Assembly (NCBI GenBank): GCA_023436175.1
Contig: JAEZKE010000134.1
Span: 1-64,000, forward strand
Direction of reading: 5' to 3'
Origin: Methanobacteriota archaeon
GTDB lineage: Archaea; Methanobacteriota; Methanobacteria; Methanobacteriales; Methanobacteriaceae
Length of the DNA: 64,000 nucleotides
Shown here: in pieces, positions 27,494-37,818 of the stretch
Position numbering within the stretch: position 1 is the first letter of the stretch
Layout of the letters: every line of letters begins with the position of its first letter
Notes under the pieces: generated by a model
The model's input: the letters and a program-made list of their open reading frames with translations, nothing else
Databases searched by the model: none
What the model was told of the DNA's origin: nothing
Program-made: the position numbers and the translations under genes

Positions 27494-27847
27494 CTATCGA
27501 TGTTCAACATATTCAAATAATGAGCCATCCGGATGTTGAACAGTCATATTTATTCCAGTTGGCACTTTGGAAGGCCCTCTAACAATTTTAGAGCCTTTTT
27601 CTTCTAAAAAAGTTTTAAATTGACCTATAGAATCAACTAAAATTGTGGTTTTAGTTTCTTTAAAAGGTTTTAAAGATTTCTCGGTACCTGCAATGATTAG
27701 TATATTTCCAAGTTGTGCCAGTTCTAATCCTGCTTGAGGCATAGTGAATCTTAATTCTGTCTTTGAATCAAGTAATGTTTCATAAAAATCGAGATATTCA
27801 TCTAAATCATTTACAAAGACGCGTGATAATATTTTTAGTATTTTCAT
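27494..27847 (-). CDS. VOC-superfamily (glyoxalase/bleomycin-resistance-like) protein
   Basis: 117 residues with one VOC module: RVFVNDLDEYLDFYETLL at the N-terminus (beta-alpha unit), then FTMPQAGLELAQLGN, KTTILVDSIGQFKTFLEEKGSKIV and the C-terminal VQHPDGSLFEYVEH, whose glutamate is the typical metal ligand. It is likely a metal-dependent dimeric enzyme or binding protein; substrate unknown. It lies 24 bp downstream of tRNA-Ser on the same strand. Confidence 0.88.
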   Translation of the reverse strand: MKILKILSRVFVNDLDEYLDFYETLLDSKTELRFTMPQAGLELAQLGNILIIAGTEKSLKPFKETKTTILVDSIGQFKTFLEEKGSKIVRGPSKVPTGINMTVQHPDGSLFEYVEHR

Positions 27848-27867
27848 TATTCATCTACCTTTTAAAG

Positions 27868-27956
<89 letters not shown>

Positions 27957-27959
27957 ACT

Positions 27960-28219
27960 GATTTTTTATTTGGGTTGAAAAGGGAGTATTTTTGATCAAC
28001 CTGTCAAACCTTCGGTTTGATTGCCCGAAAATAAAAAATTTTCGACGACGCTCGAAAATCCATGGGATTTTCGGCGTCCCAAACACTTTGTGTTTGAGGA
28101 CTTTTTTTAAAAGCCTTCGAAAAATCTTTAATTTTTCGGGGTGTGTAAAAATCCTTGATTTTTACGGTTGAAAATCGGAGATTTTCAAACACCAAAAATT
28201 CTCCGAATTTTTGAGCGGT
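27960..28219. repeat. Hairpin-array element A (eight tandem short palindromes)
   Basis: Eight short perfect hairpins sit end to end: 28004-28020 (TCAAACC/GGTTTGA), 28026-28044 (CGAAAAT/ATTTTCG), 28053-28073 (CGAAAATC/GATTTTCG), 28080-28096 (CAAACAC/GTGTTTG), 28118-28138 (CGAAAAAT/ATTTTTCG), 28145-28165, 28168-28188 and 28193-28213. Two of them (28145 and 28168) are enclosed by GGTGT/ACACC, making a three-way-junction unit. It shares TTTTACGGTTGA with element C and the word CAAACAC with element B. Loops are 3-5 nt and differ between hairpins. It has no coding capacity I trust. Confidence 0.75.
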
Positions 28220-28240
28220 TGGACTTGACTATCCCTGCAA
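28220..28240 (-). repeat. Degenerate copy of the tRNA-Ser 5' end
   Basis: This 21-bp block matches 17 of 21 positions of 27937-27957, which covers the acceptor and D-stem 5' part of tRNA-Ser; GACTATCCC-GCAA is the core. It is in the same orientation, 283 bp away, on the far side of hairpin element A. This is what an integration or duplication at the tRNA 5' end would leave. Confidence 0.5.
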
Positions 28241-28270
28241 ATAAATAATAAATTAAACTTTTTATTATTC

Positions 28271-28295
28271 AAAATAGTTTTGGTGAAACTATTTT
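28271..28295. terminator. Strong hairpin downstream of the NYN gene
   Basis: AAAATAGTTT pairs perfectly with AAACTATTTT across a 5-nt loop, followed on the plus strand by a seven-T run. It lies about 200 bp past the end of the minus-strand NYN gene. It may be a terminator or a ninth member of the hairpin family. I see nothing else in 28296-28495. Confidence 0.4.
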
Positions 28296-28495
28296 AAATG
28301 TTTTTTTAGATGGAAAAATATGGTTATTACTTAATTGGATAAATTATCGCAAAAAAGCATTTTCTAAAGGTTGGATTAATGTTTTATTTAAAAATAAATT
28401 AAAAAATAGTTTAATGAATGAATTCCACCATCTACCTATTTAAAAAGATAAAAAACTTCACTTTGAGTGAATATAATATAATGAAAAAGGTAAGG

Positions 28496-28990
28496 TTAGG
28501 CAGTTTCAGGGGTAGGTCCTGTATTGAGGACTATTGCACTATCTGCTGAGTTCTTTAAGGCTATACTGAAACCGGGTTCGGCTCCAATTACCATGGTTTC
28601 TTTCCCATTTTCTTTAGCGATGTTTATCAATGGTAAAAAGTCAGCATTACGAGTCATGAGAGCAATAACATCAATATTAGGATTATAAACAAGTTCGAAA
28701 GCTTCTACAGCAAGTTGAACATCTACATCTCCTGCTACTATTATGGGAGTAAAACCTTGATTTACTACAGCTTCTATAAGCTTATCTGAAGCATACTGGT
28801 TCATAAGAACCTTTGCAACCTTTATTGTACCGTTTTCTGATACTATTTCTTTTATCATTTCTAGATCCAGATGGAATTCATTTCTGAGCATATTTGGCCC
28901 ATCTACAAGCAGTCCAATATTTCGCTCATTGGATCGCCTTGTCAACGGAATATACTGCTTAAATGAACTTAATTTTTCTAGATTACGCAT
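28496..28990 (-). CDS. NYN/PIN-like (TIGR00288/LabA-type) domain protein
   Basis: 164 residues with a PIN-fold ribonuclease-type domain. The acidic motifs are [12 protein letters not shown] (about 26-37), [16 protein letters not shown] near 86 and [26 protein letters not shown] near 111. The set D-N...D-D...D matches the metal site of NYN nucleases. The C-terminus ends in a short tail (TGPTPETA). Probably an RNA-processing enzyme or RNA-binding protein; target unknown. It is monocistronic. Confidence 0.88.
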   Translation of the reverse strand: MRNLEKLSSFKQYIPLTRRSNERNIGLLVDGPNMLRNEFHLDLEMIKEIVSENGTIKVAKVLMNQYASDKLIEAVVNQGFTPIIVAGDVDVQLAVEAFELVYNPNIDVIALMTRNADFLPLINIAKENGKETMVIGAEPGFSIALKNSADSAIVLNTGPTPETA

Positions 28991-29340
28991 TTTTTCCTCC
29001 TAATTATTTGTTTAAATAATTTGAATGAATATTTTAATGTATTATATAAATTTATATTTAGTAATTGTTAATAACTTGAGAATTTCTCATTTAAGGTTGT
29101 GATTTCGGCCGTTAATATGAAAATTTTTCATAGTTAATATATATCTTTTATTATTTATAATCTATTAAATAGATATGCCCAAATCATTACCAAATTTAAC
29201 CCATAAAAGCTCTCATTTTGAATCAAAATTTAATGAATTGAAGGTATAATTTAAACTTTTTATGGTTAGTACCCACAATCAAAAGTTTTCAATAAATTCA
29301 GATGATCAAAAACATTTTTATTAATTATTTATAAATCACA
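28991..29340. other. Divergent spacer between NYN and TetR genes
   Basis: AT-rich DNA holding the outward promoters of both genes. No RNA gene, long palindrome or coding remnant was seen. The TetR promoter and operator at its right end are listed separately. Confidence 0.4.
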
Positions 29341-29355
29341 AGTTTTAAATATTAA

Positions 29356-29369
29356 ACTGACTAATCAGT
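29356..29369 (+). promoter_or_regulatory. TetR operator at its own promoter
   Basis: ACTGA-N4-TCAGT lies between the probable TATA region (TTTTAAATATTAAA, 29343-29356) and the TetR start. The same architecture, ACTGA-N4-TCAAT, recurs at 29990-30003 ahead of the aldo/keto reductase gene. Confidence 0.6.
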
Positions 29370-29389
29370 CTATAAAGATATGGCTTCAT

Positions 29390-29965
29390 ATGTGGTGTTA
29401 TTCATTGAAAGAAAAAGAACTTAAAATATTAGATGCGTCTCTAAAACTTTTTGTTGAAAGGGGATTTCATGGAACTTCCACTGCAGAGATTGCAAAAACT
29501 GCAGGTGTTGCTACCGGAACTCTATTCCATTATTTTAAAACTAAAGAGGAATTAATAAACTGTTTATATCTGTACACCAAAGAAAATATGTTAAGTGAAA
29601 TTAGCGAACATTACAACAATAAAAAAACATTTAAAGAAAATATACGGGCATTATGGCTTAAATTTATATACTTTGGTATTAATGAACCTTATAAATTTCA
29701 ATTTATACTTACTTTTCACTGTTCACCTTATATAACGTCACTAACTCAAGAACAGCTTGAAACATACACTGAAAGTATGCTTGGAATTTATAAAGTTGGT
29801 ATTGAAGACCAAAAAATCAAGAAAATACCATTTAAGATGGCAATGGATTATTTGTGGGGTAACATAGTCGCTACGGTAAATCATTTTGAGAAATATCCTG
29901 AAAACTTAAATGAAAAAAATCTAAACGCTGCTTTTGAACTTTTATGGAATGGAATTTCAGAATAA
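29390..29965 (+). CDS. TetR/AcrR-family transcriptional regulator
   Basis: 191 residues. The N-terminal helix-turn-helix is complete: [44 protein letters not shown] (about 12-55). The C-terminal ligand-binding domain is all helical. The ATG at 29390 is used; a TTG at 29405 after GGTG is also possible and would remove five residues. The gene lies 61 bp upstream of the aldo/keto reductase on the same strand. Matching palindromes at both promoters suggest that it represses itself and the reductase. Confidence 0.92.
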   Translation: MWCYSLKEKELKILDASLKLFVERGFHGTSTAEIAKTAGVATGTLFHYFKTKEELINCLYLYTKENMLSEISEHYNNKKTFKENIRALWLKFIYFGINEPYKFQFILTFHCSPYITSLTQEQLETYTESMLGIYKVGIEDQKIKKIPFKMAMDYLWGNIVATVNHFEKYPENLNEKNLNAAFELLWNGISE

Positions 29966-29988
29966 TTAAATTTTTAAGTTAATTATTA

Positions 29989-30004
29989 GACTGACAGGTC
30001 AATC
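29989..30004 (+). promoter_or_regulatory. TetR operator upstream of the aldo/keto reductase
   Basis: GACTGAC-AG-GTCAATC is an inverted repeat with one mismatch in seven. It lies 23 bp before the reductase ATG and shares the ACTGA-N4-TCA[G/A]T core with the site at 29356. Confidence 0.6.
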
Positions 30005-30026
30005 GATAGATGGATGAGGTAATGAA

Positions 30027-31253
30027 ATGCAGATGAGAGAAATTAAAAAAAATGGCGATAAAATCTCAGCACTAGGATTTGGTGCAATGAGACTCCCTAC
30101 AAAAACAGGTAGGATTGATAAAGAAAGCGCTAAAAAGCTGATTTATGATGCAATAAATAATGGAGTAAATTTCATTGACACAGCATATCCTTATCATGGT
30201 GGAGCAAGTGAATCATTTTTAGGAGAGATACTACAGGGTGAATATAGAAAGAAAGTAAAGCTCTGCACGAAAATGCCCTCATGGTTCATTAAAAAATATG
30301 ATGATATGGAAAAATATCTGGAAATACAGCTTGAAAAACTCCAAACTGATTATATTGATTATTATTTGATTCATTCCTTAGGTAAAGGCAGCTTTGAAAA
30401 ACTAAAAGAACTTGGAGTTTTTGAATTTTTAGAAGATGCTAAAGCAAAGGGAAAAATAAAAAATATCGGTTTTTCATTCCATGACAATGTTAACTCATTT
30501 AAAGAGATTATAGATGCATATAATTGGGATGCCTGTTTAATTCAGTATAATTATTTAGATGAACAAACTCAGGCAGGTACTGAAGGTTTAAAATATGCAC
30601 ATTCAAAAGGGGTGGCTGTTTTCATTATGGAGCCTTTAAAAGGGGGCCTCCTTGCTGGAAAAGTCCCTGAAAAGACACTGAAAATATGGGACAAATCTCC
30701 GGTTAAAAGAAGCCCTGCAGACTGGGCCTTAAGGTGGGTCTTGAACCACCCGGAAGTCACATGCGTTATTTCTGGAATGGGTGAGGAAGAGCAGATTAAA
30801 GAAAATCTCAAAGTTGCAAATGAAACTTTACCAAATTCACTCACTGGAGATGAATTAAAACTTTACGATGAAGTTAAAGAGGTCTATGAAGATCTCATGG
30901 CAGTTGATTGTACAGGATGTGGTTACTGCATGCCTTGTCCAAGAGGGGTTGATATCCCTAGATGTTTTGAAATTTATAATCATAAATACATGTTTAATGA
31001 AGGATTTAGAGCTTCTTTTCTCTATTTGGGGCAATTGGGCGGCATTATGGGTGATGATGAAACCCATGCAGGACTTTGTACTAACTGTGGGAAATGTGTA
31101 AAGGCATGCCCTCAAAAAATAGATATCCCGAAACATTTAGGAGATGTTTCAAAAGAAATTGGGGGTAGGGGATTTAAATATAAACTGAAAATTGGAAAAG
31201 CAGTACTTGTACCTGTTTTCAGTGCTTTCATGTCTTTAAGCTCAAGGTTATAA
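30027..31253 (+). CDS. Aldo/keto reductase with C-terminal [4Fe-4S] ferredoxin domain
   Basis: 408 residues. The AKR barrel (1-280) has the catalytic Asp/Tyr ([15 protein letters not shown]), Lys (KLCTKMP) and His (DYYLIHSLG). The C-terminal 110 residues carry two cluster motifs, [19 protein letters not shown] near 291 and [18 protein letters not shown] near 350. Fusions of this kind couple NAD(P)H-linked carbonyl reduction to ferredoxin. The start at ATG 30027 follows GAGGTAATGAA. It is expected to be under the control of the adjacent TetR regulator. Confidence 0.95.
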   Translation: MQMREIKKNGDKISALGFGAMRLPTKTGRIDKESAKKLIYDAINNGVNFIDTAYPYHGGASESFLGEILQGEYRKKVKLCTKMPSWFIKKYDDMEKYLEIQLEKLQTDYIDYYLIHSLGKGSFEKLKELGVFEFLEDAKAKGKIKNIGFSFHDNVNSFKEIIDAYNWDACLIQYNYLDEQTQAGTEGLKYAHSKGVAVFIMEPLKGGLLAGKVPEKTLKIWDKSPVKRSPADWALRWVLNHPEVTCVISGMGEEEQIKENLKVANETLPNSLTGDELKLYDEVKEVYEDLMAVDCTGCGYCMPCPRGVDIPRCFEIYNHKYMFNEGFRASFLYLGQLGGIMGDDETHAGLCTNCGKCVKACPQKIDIPKHLGDVSKEIGGRGFKYKLKIGKAVLVPVFSAFMSLSSRL

Positions 31254-31267
31254 ATAAAACCCAATTT

Positions 31268-31870
31268 TTATTTATTTTTTAATAATTTTGAACCATCTGA
31301 GAACCCATCACCTATTTTTTCACCCAATTTATAGTAATTTCGAGTAGACATATCAAAAATAATGGGTAAAAGCTTTTCAGGATCTATTCTGCTCAATTTT
31401 TTGCCTGATTTGGAGGTTATGGCCATTAAAACTTCTTCATTCGCTTTTAAGTCTACAACTTCCCCTATAAACATGGTATGTGACCCTAAATTGACGGTTT
31501 CTTTTAATTTACATTCTAATACTACAGGAAATTCCTTAACATAAGGCGCATCAACTAATTTACTTTTTACTGGAGTTAAATTAGATACTTCAAATTTATC
31601 CGCTTTTTTTCCAGATGCAAGCCCAAAATAATCTGCTTCCTCCACATATTTTTCAGGAGGAATACTTACAGTAAATGCGTTTCTTTTCATGATATTATGG
31701 TAAGTGTAAGTTGCTTCACGCAAGGATATGTATATGCAGGGAGGTACAAAACAGCACATGCCTGCAGCGGCGGCATTCATTATATTTGGTTTTCCTTCGC
31801 TGTCATATGAGCCTACCATAAAAACAGGCGTGGGAAAACCTAAAGTTTTTGGCCCAAGACTTTTTTTCAT
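31268..31870 (-). CDS. Flavin reductase/flavoredoxin family protein
   Basis: 200 residues with the FMN-binding split-barrel fold (DIM6/NTAB, flavoredoxin). Key regions: PTPVFMVGSYDSEGKPNIMNAAAAGMCCF (about 14-43), ISLREATYTYHNI, FTVSIPPEKYVEEADYFGLASG and SHTMFIGEVVDL. It probably binds FMN and shuttles electrons to or from ferredoxin or F420-linked enzymes. It is convergent with the aldo/keto reductase gene (14-bp gap). Confidence 0.9.
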   Translation of the reverse strand: MKKSLGPKTLGFPTPVFMVGSYDSEGKPNIMNAAAAGMCCFVPPCIYISLREATYTYHNIMKRNAFTVSIPPEKYVEEADYFGLASGKKADKFEVSNLTPVKSKLVDAPYVKEFPVVLECKLKETVNLGSHTMFIGEVVDLKANEEVLMAITSKSGKKLSRIDPEKLLPIIFDMSTRNYYKLGEKIGDGFSDGSKLLKNK

Positions 31871-31907
31871 ATTTTCACCTCAAATTAATATTAATTAAAC
31901 TTCTATT

Positions 31908-32180
31908 TTAAGTACTATTTTCATCTGCTTTTATTAATTCAATGAATTTATCCATATCCTTAACGTTGAATATAAATTTAGGCGGGGCATTTTTTGGTCT
32001 TATTGGCATTAGACAGCATACTGCAGATTCTCTCTGGTAATATTCAAAAATATCTTCAAACCAATTACCATCTTCTTCCTTCTCAAATGTAATTTCCATA
32101 ACATTTGAATGCTTTTCTACAGTGCATTTCTTATCTTTCAGAGCTTTTTTCAGCTCTTCAAGCTTAATATCAGATTCCAT
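31908..32180 (-). CDS. Conserved hypothetical protein (90 aa)
   Basis: I do not recognise this small protein. It shows an alpha-beta pattern with [26 protein letters not shown], then [21 protein letters not shown] (a Cys-Cys pair and a proline-rich turn) and a C-terminal helix. No membrane segment. The ribosome site GGAAATATT precedes the ATG. It lies between the ICMT-like and flavoredoxin genes on the same strand (gaps 21 and 37 bp), so the three are probably one operon. Confidence 0.65.
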   Translation of the reverse strand: MESDIKLEELKKALKDKKCTVEKHSNVMEITFEKEEDGNWFEDIFEYYQRESAVCCLMPIRPKNAPPKFIFNVKDMDKFIELIKADENST

Positions 32181-32201
32181 AATATTTCCTTTATTTAAAC
32201 T

Positions 32202-32768
32202 TTACATTAATTTAGGTATTAGCATTGGAGTTTCCTCTTTATACTTTTTATACTCATCTCCAAATTTAATGATTAACTCTTTTTCTTCTTTCTTTATTCT
32301 AACTGCAAATGCAATTAAAGCCAGAATATAAAATAATAATCCATACAAATTCCAGGAAATGATTGCAATGCCCGAAAATAAGATTAAAATTGATAAATAA
32401 GAGGGATGCCTTATTTTGGAGTAGATACCTTTAGTTATAAGTTCTTGTCCTTCTGTTGTTTTGGAAAGCGGTACCCAGTTTTTTCCTAAATTCCCCCTTA
32501 CAATGAAATTAAAGCCCATACCAGTAAGCATAATAATAAAACCAATTAACACAGGAATTTCTCCATAAACCATGTTATAAAGAACCAGTAATGCATTTAA
32601 AATAAGGCCTGTTTGGGGAATGGCAAGAAGGAATAGGGTATAATCCTTAATTTTTACAGCTGCCGGCCAACCAACGATTTTAGCCCCATATCTGCGTGAA
32701 ATGTGTAATCCAATATAAATATATGCTATTAAAAGTACAAGAAATAGATATAACCATATTTCGTTCAT
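32202..32768 (-). CDS. Isoprenylcysteine carboxyl methyltransferase-like membrane protein
   Basis: 188 residues with about five membrane segments. The C-terminal half has the ICMT/PEMT-type SAM-binding signature: GQELITKGIYSKIRHPSYLSILILFSG, then RIKKEEKELIIKFGDEYKKYKEETPMLIP. The ATG at 32768 is preferred; the GTG at 32777 belongs to its ribosome site (AAGTGATTGC). It may methylate a small lipid or isoprenoid. First gene of a probable three-gene operon with the 90-aa protein and flavoredoxin. Confidence 0.88.
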   Translation of the reverse strand: MNEIWLYLFLVLLIAYIYIGLHISRRYGAKIVGWPAAVKIKDYTLFLLAIPQTGLILNALLVLYNMVYGEIPVLIGFIIMLTGMGFNFIVRGNLGKNWVPLSKTTEGQELITKGIYSKIRHPSYLSILILFSGIAIISWNLYGLLFYILALIAFAVRIKKEEKELIIKFGDEYKKYKEETPMLIPKLM

Positions 32769-33067
32769 TGCAATCACTTAACTAAGACTAATACAATTAT
32801 AAGACTAAAAAAGTACTAAACTATCTATTTGTCGTCTTGTCATTTAAAATAACTTTTTATTCTCTATTTTTAATATTAATTGGGCTCATTTATTTTTTTA
32901 TTATCTCTTAAATATATTTAAATGGATATTATTAATAAGAATTATTATAATAAGATTTTGGTTTATTATTTAGCAAATATTTATTCATTAAAATAGAATA
33001 ATAATATTAAGTAAATTAATTGAATTATATTTAATATTGTAGTGACAAAATACATTTGGTTGAACTA

Positions 33068-35764
33068 ATGACATCTATCAATTATTCCTTTTCAGATCTT
33101 GTGGATACAGATAGGATCAAGGAGTTATTAACTAGTTTTTATGAATTAACGGGTATTATATCTGCTTTAGAAGATTTAGATGGAAATATTTTAGAGTGCA
33201 CTGATGGTGTCGTTGCTATAGGATGGCAGGATATCTGTCTGAATTTTCATCGTAGACATCCTGAAACCCTTAAAAAATGCAAAGAAAGTGGCGCTAAAAT
33301 TTGTGACAAATTAAAAGCTGGTGAAAGGCAGTCTAGCCATATATGTCTTAATGGCCTTGTGGATATGGCAGTGCCAATTTATATTGGGGGAGAGCATCTA
33401 GCTAACCTTTTTACAGGTCAGTTTTTCTTTAAGCCACCGAATATAGAATTTTTCCAAAAACAAGCACATAAATATGGTTTTGATGAAGAAGAATATCTAA
33501 AAGCATTATCTAAAGTTAATGTGTTTTCAGCAGAGTTTATTGAAAAGGGTATTGGGTTTCTCAAAAATCTAGCAAGTGTAATTGGTGAAATGGGACTGGA
33601 AAAGAAAAAACTATTGGACAGTAAGAAAGTTTTACAGGAAAGTGAAGAAAGATACAGGGCACTTGTTGAAAATTCTCCAGATGCTATTTTCAGGATAAAC
33701 AAAGAATTAAAATTTTTATATGCTAACCACGGTGCTGATACTTTTAATTTACCTGCTGAAGCTTTAATTGGCAAAACTTTCAAAGAAATACCTTTATCTG
33801 AAGAAATGATGAATATGTGGGTTGAAAATATTGATAAAACTATTGATACAGGGAAAACACAGGAAATAGAATTTAAATTTCCATCGATCCATGGATTAAT
33901 ATTCTGTCAAACCCACATAATTCCAGAATATAATGCTGAAGGTGCAATTGAAACAGTGGTTCTTGTAAACCGCGATATTACAAAGCGTAAAAAAGCAGAA
34001 ATTGCCCTTAAAGAGAATGAAAAAAGATTCCGGGCGCTGATAAATAATGCCACTGATTTAATCCACATACTTGATGAAAAGGGATCTATAATATTTGATT
34101 CTCCTTCCTCAGAACGCATTCTTGGTTATCCTGAAGGGTACTTCATAGGAAAAAATCTTTTAGATTTTGTTCATCCGGAGGATCTGGAAAAAGTAAATAA
34201 AAATTTACAAGATGTTTATAATGATAGAAACCCTGAAATTCCAATAGAATCCAGAATTAGGGGAGTAAATGGTGAATATATTCCTGTAGAATCTTTATTC
34301 CAAAATCTGATTGATACTCCGGGAATAAATGGCATTGTTGTTACTACGCATCCAGTTATAGAACGTAAAAAGACAGAGAACATGCTGCGATTCCAAGCAA
34401 ACATCTTAAATGATGTTCGAGATTGTGTAATAGTCTATGATCTTCACGGAAAAATTATTTACTGGAATAAAGGAGCAGAATCCATATATGGTTATCTTGA
34501 GAAGGAAGTAATAGGTAATAATATTAAAATGCTTTATTTTAACAGAGATAAAGACCAATTTACGCTAGATTTAGAAGAAATTTTGAGGTCTGGAGAATAT
34601 AATGGGGAATGGGAAGGTAAAAGAAAAGATGGTTCTAAAGTATATGTTGATATAAGAGAAACAGTAATGCACGATTTGAATGGTAAAATAATTGGAATTA
34701 TAGGAGTTTCTAAAGATATTAGCGAGCGTAAAAAAGTAGAAAAACAACTTAAAAGATCAGAGGCATATTATAGAACTATATTTGAAAATACGGGTACTGC
34801 AACCATTATAATTGAAGAAGATACCACCGTATCTCTTGTAAATGCAGAATTTGAAAAACTTTATGGATATTCAAAAGGAGATATAGAAGGCAAAAAAAGC
34901 TGGAGAGAATTTGTAGCGCCTGATTACAAAATCAAAATAGAAGAATATCATAATCTCAGGCGAATTGACCCGAAATTAGCTCCACGAAACTATGAATTTA
35001 AATTCATCGATAGATATGGCCGCATTAAAAATGTGTTCACAACTGTTGCTGTAATTCCTGGAACTAATAAAAGTTTGATATCCCTTTTGGATATAACTGA
35101 TAATAAAATGGCTGAAAATAAAATTAAAGAGTCTTTACTGGAAAAGGAAGTACTTTTAAGGGAAATTCACCATAGAGTAAAAAATAACCTTCAGATCATA
35201 TCCAGCTTACTTAATCTACAAACCTCCTATGTAGGGGGAGAAGAAACTATAAATGTCCTAAAGGAAAGTCAGAACCGGGTTAAAACAATGGCCATGGTCC
35301 ATGAAAAACTATACCAATCAGAAGATCTTAAGGATATCAACTTTAAGGAATACTTAGAACATCTTGTCCCTGATTTGTTTTATTCCTATGGAATTAAAAG
35401 GGGAATAATTGATCTACAAATAGATGTGGATAATTTACAAATGGACATTGACACAGCTATACCCTGCGGTTTAATTGTAAATGAACTTGTAACTAACAGT
35501 CTCAAATATGCATTCCCAGGCCCTGAAAGTAACGGAATAGTAAAAGTTAAACTCAAAAAATTAGGGGATAAATTGGAACTTACTATATCTGATAATGGTA
35601 GGGGATTACCAGATGAGTTAAATATAGAGACTACTGAAACTCTCGGTTTAAAAATGGTAACTATTTTAGTAAACCAGTTGAAAGGGACCATAGAATTGGA
35701 TAGAACTAATGGAACAAAATTCAGGATTATATTTAGAGAATTGAAATATAAAAGCAGAATTTAA
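33068..35764 (+). CDS. PocR/PAS multi-sensor histidine kinase (HisKA_2 type)
   Basis: 898 residues, no membrane segment, so a cytosolic sensor. Domains in order: PocR ligand-binding domain (about 5-170; conserved [35 protein letters not shown] and LFTGQFF with several cysteines), four PAS domains starting near 195, 320, 445 and 565, then HisKA_2 with [22 protein letters not shown] (phospho-His near 700) and an HATPase with [16 protein letters not shown] and ISDNGRGLP. The ATG at 33068 is used; a TTG at 33056 would add four residues. No response regulator lies next to it. Confidence 0.95.
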   Translation: MTSINYSFSDLVDTDRIKELLTSFYELTGIISALEDLDGNILECTDGVVAIGWQDICLNFHRRHPETLKKCKESGAKICDKLKAGERQSSHICLNGLVDMAVPIYIGGEHLANLFTGQFFFKPPNIEFFQKQAHKYGFDEEEYLKALSKVNVFSAEFIEKGIGFLKNLASVIGEMGLEKKKLLDSKKVLQESEERYRALVENSPDAIFRINKELKFLYANHGADTFNLPAEALIGKTFKEIPLSEEMMNMWVENIDKTIDTGKTQEIEFKFPSIHGLIFCQTHIIPEYNAEGAIETVVLVNRDITKRKKAEIALKENEKRFRALINNATDLIHILDEKGSIIFDSPSSERILGYPEGYFIGKNLLDFVHPEDLEKVNKNLQDVYNDRNPEIPIESRIRGVNGEYIPVESLFQNLIDTPGINGIVVTTHPVIERKKTENMLRFQANILNDVRDCVIVYDLHGKIIYWNKGAESIYGYLEKEVIGNNIKMLYFNRDKDQFTLDLEEILRSGEYNGEWEGKRKDGSKVYVDIRETVMHDLNGKIIGIIGVSKDISERKKVEKQLKRSEAYYRTIFENTGTATIIIEEDTTVSLVNAEFEKLYGYSKGDIEGKKSWREFVAPDYKIKIEEYHNLRRIDPKLAPRNYEFKFIDRYGRIKNVFTTVAVIPGTNKSLISLLDITDNKMAENKIKESLLEKEVLLREIHHRVKNNLQIISSLLNLQTSYVGGEETINVLKESQNRVKTMAMVHEKLYQSEDLKDINFKEYLEHLVPDLFYSYGIKRGIIDLQIDVDNLQMDIDTAIPCGLIVNELVTNSLKYAFPGPESNGIVKVKLKKLGDKLELTISDNGRGLPDELNIETTETLGLKMVTILVNQLKGTIELDRTNGTKFRIIFRELKYKSRI

Positions 35765-35800
35765 GAATATAATCAGTTAACAGCATATAAATAAATTAAG

Positions 35801-35962
35801 TTATTTGCTCTCTTCTCTTTTATCCCTTTCTACCCCATCTTTTACATATCTAACCAGAAGATCATTCATGGTGATTCCTTTTTTAATGGCCATTATTTTA
35901 ACTTCATTTTTAAGTTCTGCATCTGCTCTCATTGCAATCTGGACAATTTTTTTATCTGCCAT
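35801..35962 (-). CDS. Small ribbon-helix-helix-like protein (53 aa)
   Basis: Starts MADKKIVQIAMRADAELKNE; the pattern of a short beta strand (VQIAMRAD), helix (ELKNEVKIMAIKKG), turn and helix (TMNDLLVRYVKDGVE) fits a CopG/Arc-type ribbon-helix-helix DNA-binding fold. GAGAAG lies before the ATG. It lies tail to tail with the kinase gene (36-bp gap). No toxin gene is adjacent, so an antitoxin role is not supported; a small transcriptional regulator is likelier. Confidence 0.75.
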   Translation of the reverse strand: MADKKIVQIAMRADAELKNEVKIMAIKKGITMNDLLVRYVKDGVERDKREESK

Positions 35963-36325
35963 ATAATCTTCTCATATTAAGTGATATGTATTACTATGTA
36001 AATAATTATAATTATTTTTTTATTTTTAGTTAACTTTTTAGAAATTTAATAAAATAATTAATTAGATAAAGGATGAATTTTATCTACTTTTTGGAATATC
36101 ATACAAATTCTTCTTTTTTTTAAATTATCAATGAAAACAGGGATATTTGACTATAAAACGTGATTATATTCACAATATTGTAATTAAAAAATAAATATAA
36201 GTGATATTATAATATTAACAGATTAATTTGTTTAAAATACTCTTCAAAAGAGCCTATCTGCTTGAAAAATCATTAAATGGGTATTATTGCATAAAATTCT
36301 TTAAATTATCTCATAGTTAATTAAT
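35963..36325. other. AT-rich divergent spacer
   Basis: About 360 bp between the RHH-like gene and the MarR gene, holding outward promoters. No RNA gene or repeat was recognised. Confidence 0.4.
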
Positions 36326-36339
36326 GGGTGTGATTTTTG

Positions 36340-36783
36340 ATGGATAATGTAGAATTAGGTGAAATAGTGAACAATATTTATCTATTACACCAGGCTTTAA
36401 CAAAAAGTGATTCTGAGTATGAAGAATTTAAAGGGCATAGAAACACATCTAATTATTATGCAACCTTAATAATATTAAAAAAACGTGGAAAAGTGCCTTT
36501 ATCTGAAATTGGGAATTTAATAGGTATAAAAAGGCAGAATATGACTAATATATCGGATACGCTTGTTGGAAAAGGTTTAGTTATGCGCGTACCCTGTAAT
36601 GAGGATCGACGGGTAATTAACCTTAGCATCACTGATAAAGGTGAAGAATGTTTAAAAAAATGGCAAAAAAGCAGAATTAAGAAGTTCAATAAACTTTTTG
36701 CCCATTTCAATGATGAAGATTTGAAAAAGTTTTCATTACACTTAAAAACATTAAATAAGTGCTCTTTAAATATTAAAAATTAA
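36340..36783 (+). CDS. MarR-family transcriptional regulator
   Basis: 147 residues with a winged helix: YYATLIILKKRGKVPLSEIGNLIGIKRQNMTNISDTLVGKGLVMRVPCNEDRRVINLSITDKG (about 35-105), flanked by dimerisation helices. The ribosome site GGTGTGAT sets the ATG at 36340. The gene is followed after 225 bp by a nitroreductase with an imperfect palindrome between them, so it may control that gene. Confidence 0.92.
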   Translation: MDNVELGEIVNNIYLLHQALTKSDSEYEEFKGHRNTSNYYATLIILKKRGKVPLSEIGNLIGIKRQNMTNISDTLVGKGLVMRVPCNEDRRVINLSITDKGEECLKKWQKSRIKKFNKLFAHFNDEDLKKFSLHLKTLNKCSLNIKN

Positions 36784-36854
36784 AGCATTGTATTTCAATC
36801 CTATTTTTTTATGATGTTTAACTTGAAATTTATTTATATTCACCTGTAATTTGT

Positions 36855-36873
36855 TTTGTTAACGGTTAAACAA
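36855..36873. promoter_or_regulatory. Imperfect palindrome upstream of the nitroreductase
   Basis: TTTGTTAA-CGG-TTAAACAA. Its reverse complement (GTTTAACCGTTAAC core) resembles the inverted repeat at 46071-46102 ahead of the second MFS exporter (GTTTACCGTTAA). The TATA-like TTTAATATAAAAA follows near 36922. A MarR site is plausible. Confidence 0.45.
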
Positions 36874-37008
36874 GGATATTGGAAATTGGCTACGTATTAA
36901 ATTGAATATAGATAACATAAACCATTTAATATAAAAATTTGAATATTTGTTATTGGATAATTGAATTTATAAATGATAATATTAAAAAAGTAGTATAAGG
37001 TGAAAAAA

Positions 37009-37767
37009 ATGGAAAAAACTGGATTTTACTCGTCTATATTCAAGCGAAAATCCATTAGGAATTATAATTTAACTCCTCTTGACGATGTTACACTTGAAGA
37101 AATTTCAGAATATCTCTATTCATTAAAGCCTATGTACAATAACATTAAAATTGAATTGAAAATCGTGTCTCCTGTTTATGTTAAGAGGCGAATGATGAAA
37201 GAGGCACCACATTATATAGCTGTGTTTTCAGAGGTAAAAGAAGGTTATTTAACTAATATTGGTTTTATGTTGCAGCAAGTTGATTTATTCTTTTCAACCA
37301 ATGGTATAGGCAGCTGCTGGCAGGGAATTCCAGCTCCTACCAAAGAATTGTTAAAAAGTTCAAATCTTGAATTTGTCATTTTCATAGCCTTTGGAAAGCC
37401 TAAAGATCCCAGATCATTACATAGGAGTAGTGTTTCAGAATTTAAAAGAAAATCTCTGGGTGAAATAACTGACATAGCTGGCGCAGACGAACTACTGGAA
37501 GTGGCGCGCATTGCTCCATCTGCAACTAATAGTCAGCCATGGTTTTTCACGGGTGATAAAAACTTAATTCATGCTTACAGCGTTGCGCCTGGTTTCATTA
37601 AACGGTTCACAAAAAAATACATTCATATAGATGTAGGAATTGCAATTTACCACTTAAAAATTGCATCAGAGCATTTTGGTAAGAAAACTGAAATTTTATT
37701 TAATAAAACCACTAGTACAAACGCTCCTAAGGGACATGAATATGTCGCTAGTTTAAAGATAGAATAA
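37009..37767 (+). CDS. Nitroreductase-family protein (TM1586-like)
   Basis: 252 residues. It begins with FYSSIFKRKSIRNYNLTPLDD, the FMN-phosphate-binding arginines of the family. A pseudo-duplicated form is seen: GFMLQQVDLFFSTNGIGSCWQG near 86, then DELLEVARIAPSATNSQPWFF near 163, which is the second nitroreductase half with its NSQPW motif. It likely binds FMN and reduces quinones or nitro compounds. The ATG at 37009 follows AAGGTGAAAAAA. Probably regulated by the upstream MarR protein. Confidence 0.9.
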   Translation: MEKTGFYSSIFKRKSIRNYNLTPLDDVTLEEISEYLYSLKPMYNNIKIELKIVSPVYVKRRMMKEAPHYIAVFSEVKEGYLTNIGFMLQQVDLFFSTNGIGSCWQGIPAPTKELLKSSNLEFVIFIAFGKPKDPRSLHRSSVSEFKRKSLGEITDIAGADELLEVARIAPSATNSQPWFFTGDKNLIHAYSVAPGFIKRFTKKYIHIDVGIAIYHLKIASEHFGKKTEILFNKTTSTNAPKGHEYVASLKIE

Positions 37768-37818
37768 AAAGTGATAATAATAAATAAAATCACTTTTTTA
37801 AACTAAAAATGGATAATT

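Noticed and set aside
28004..28195. A 63-codon minus-strand reading frame through hairpin element A
   Set aside because: Composition follows the palindromes; no ribosome site and no protein-like pattern.
35801..35962. RHH antitoxin of a toxin-antitoxin pair
   Set aside because: The neighbours are a histidine kinase and a spacer; no small toxin gene.
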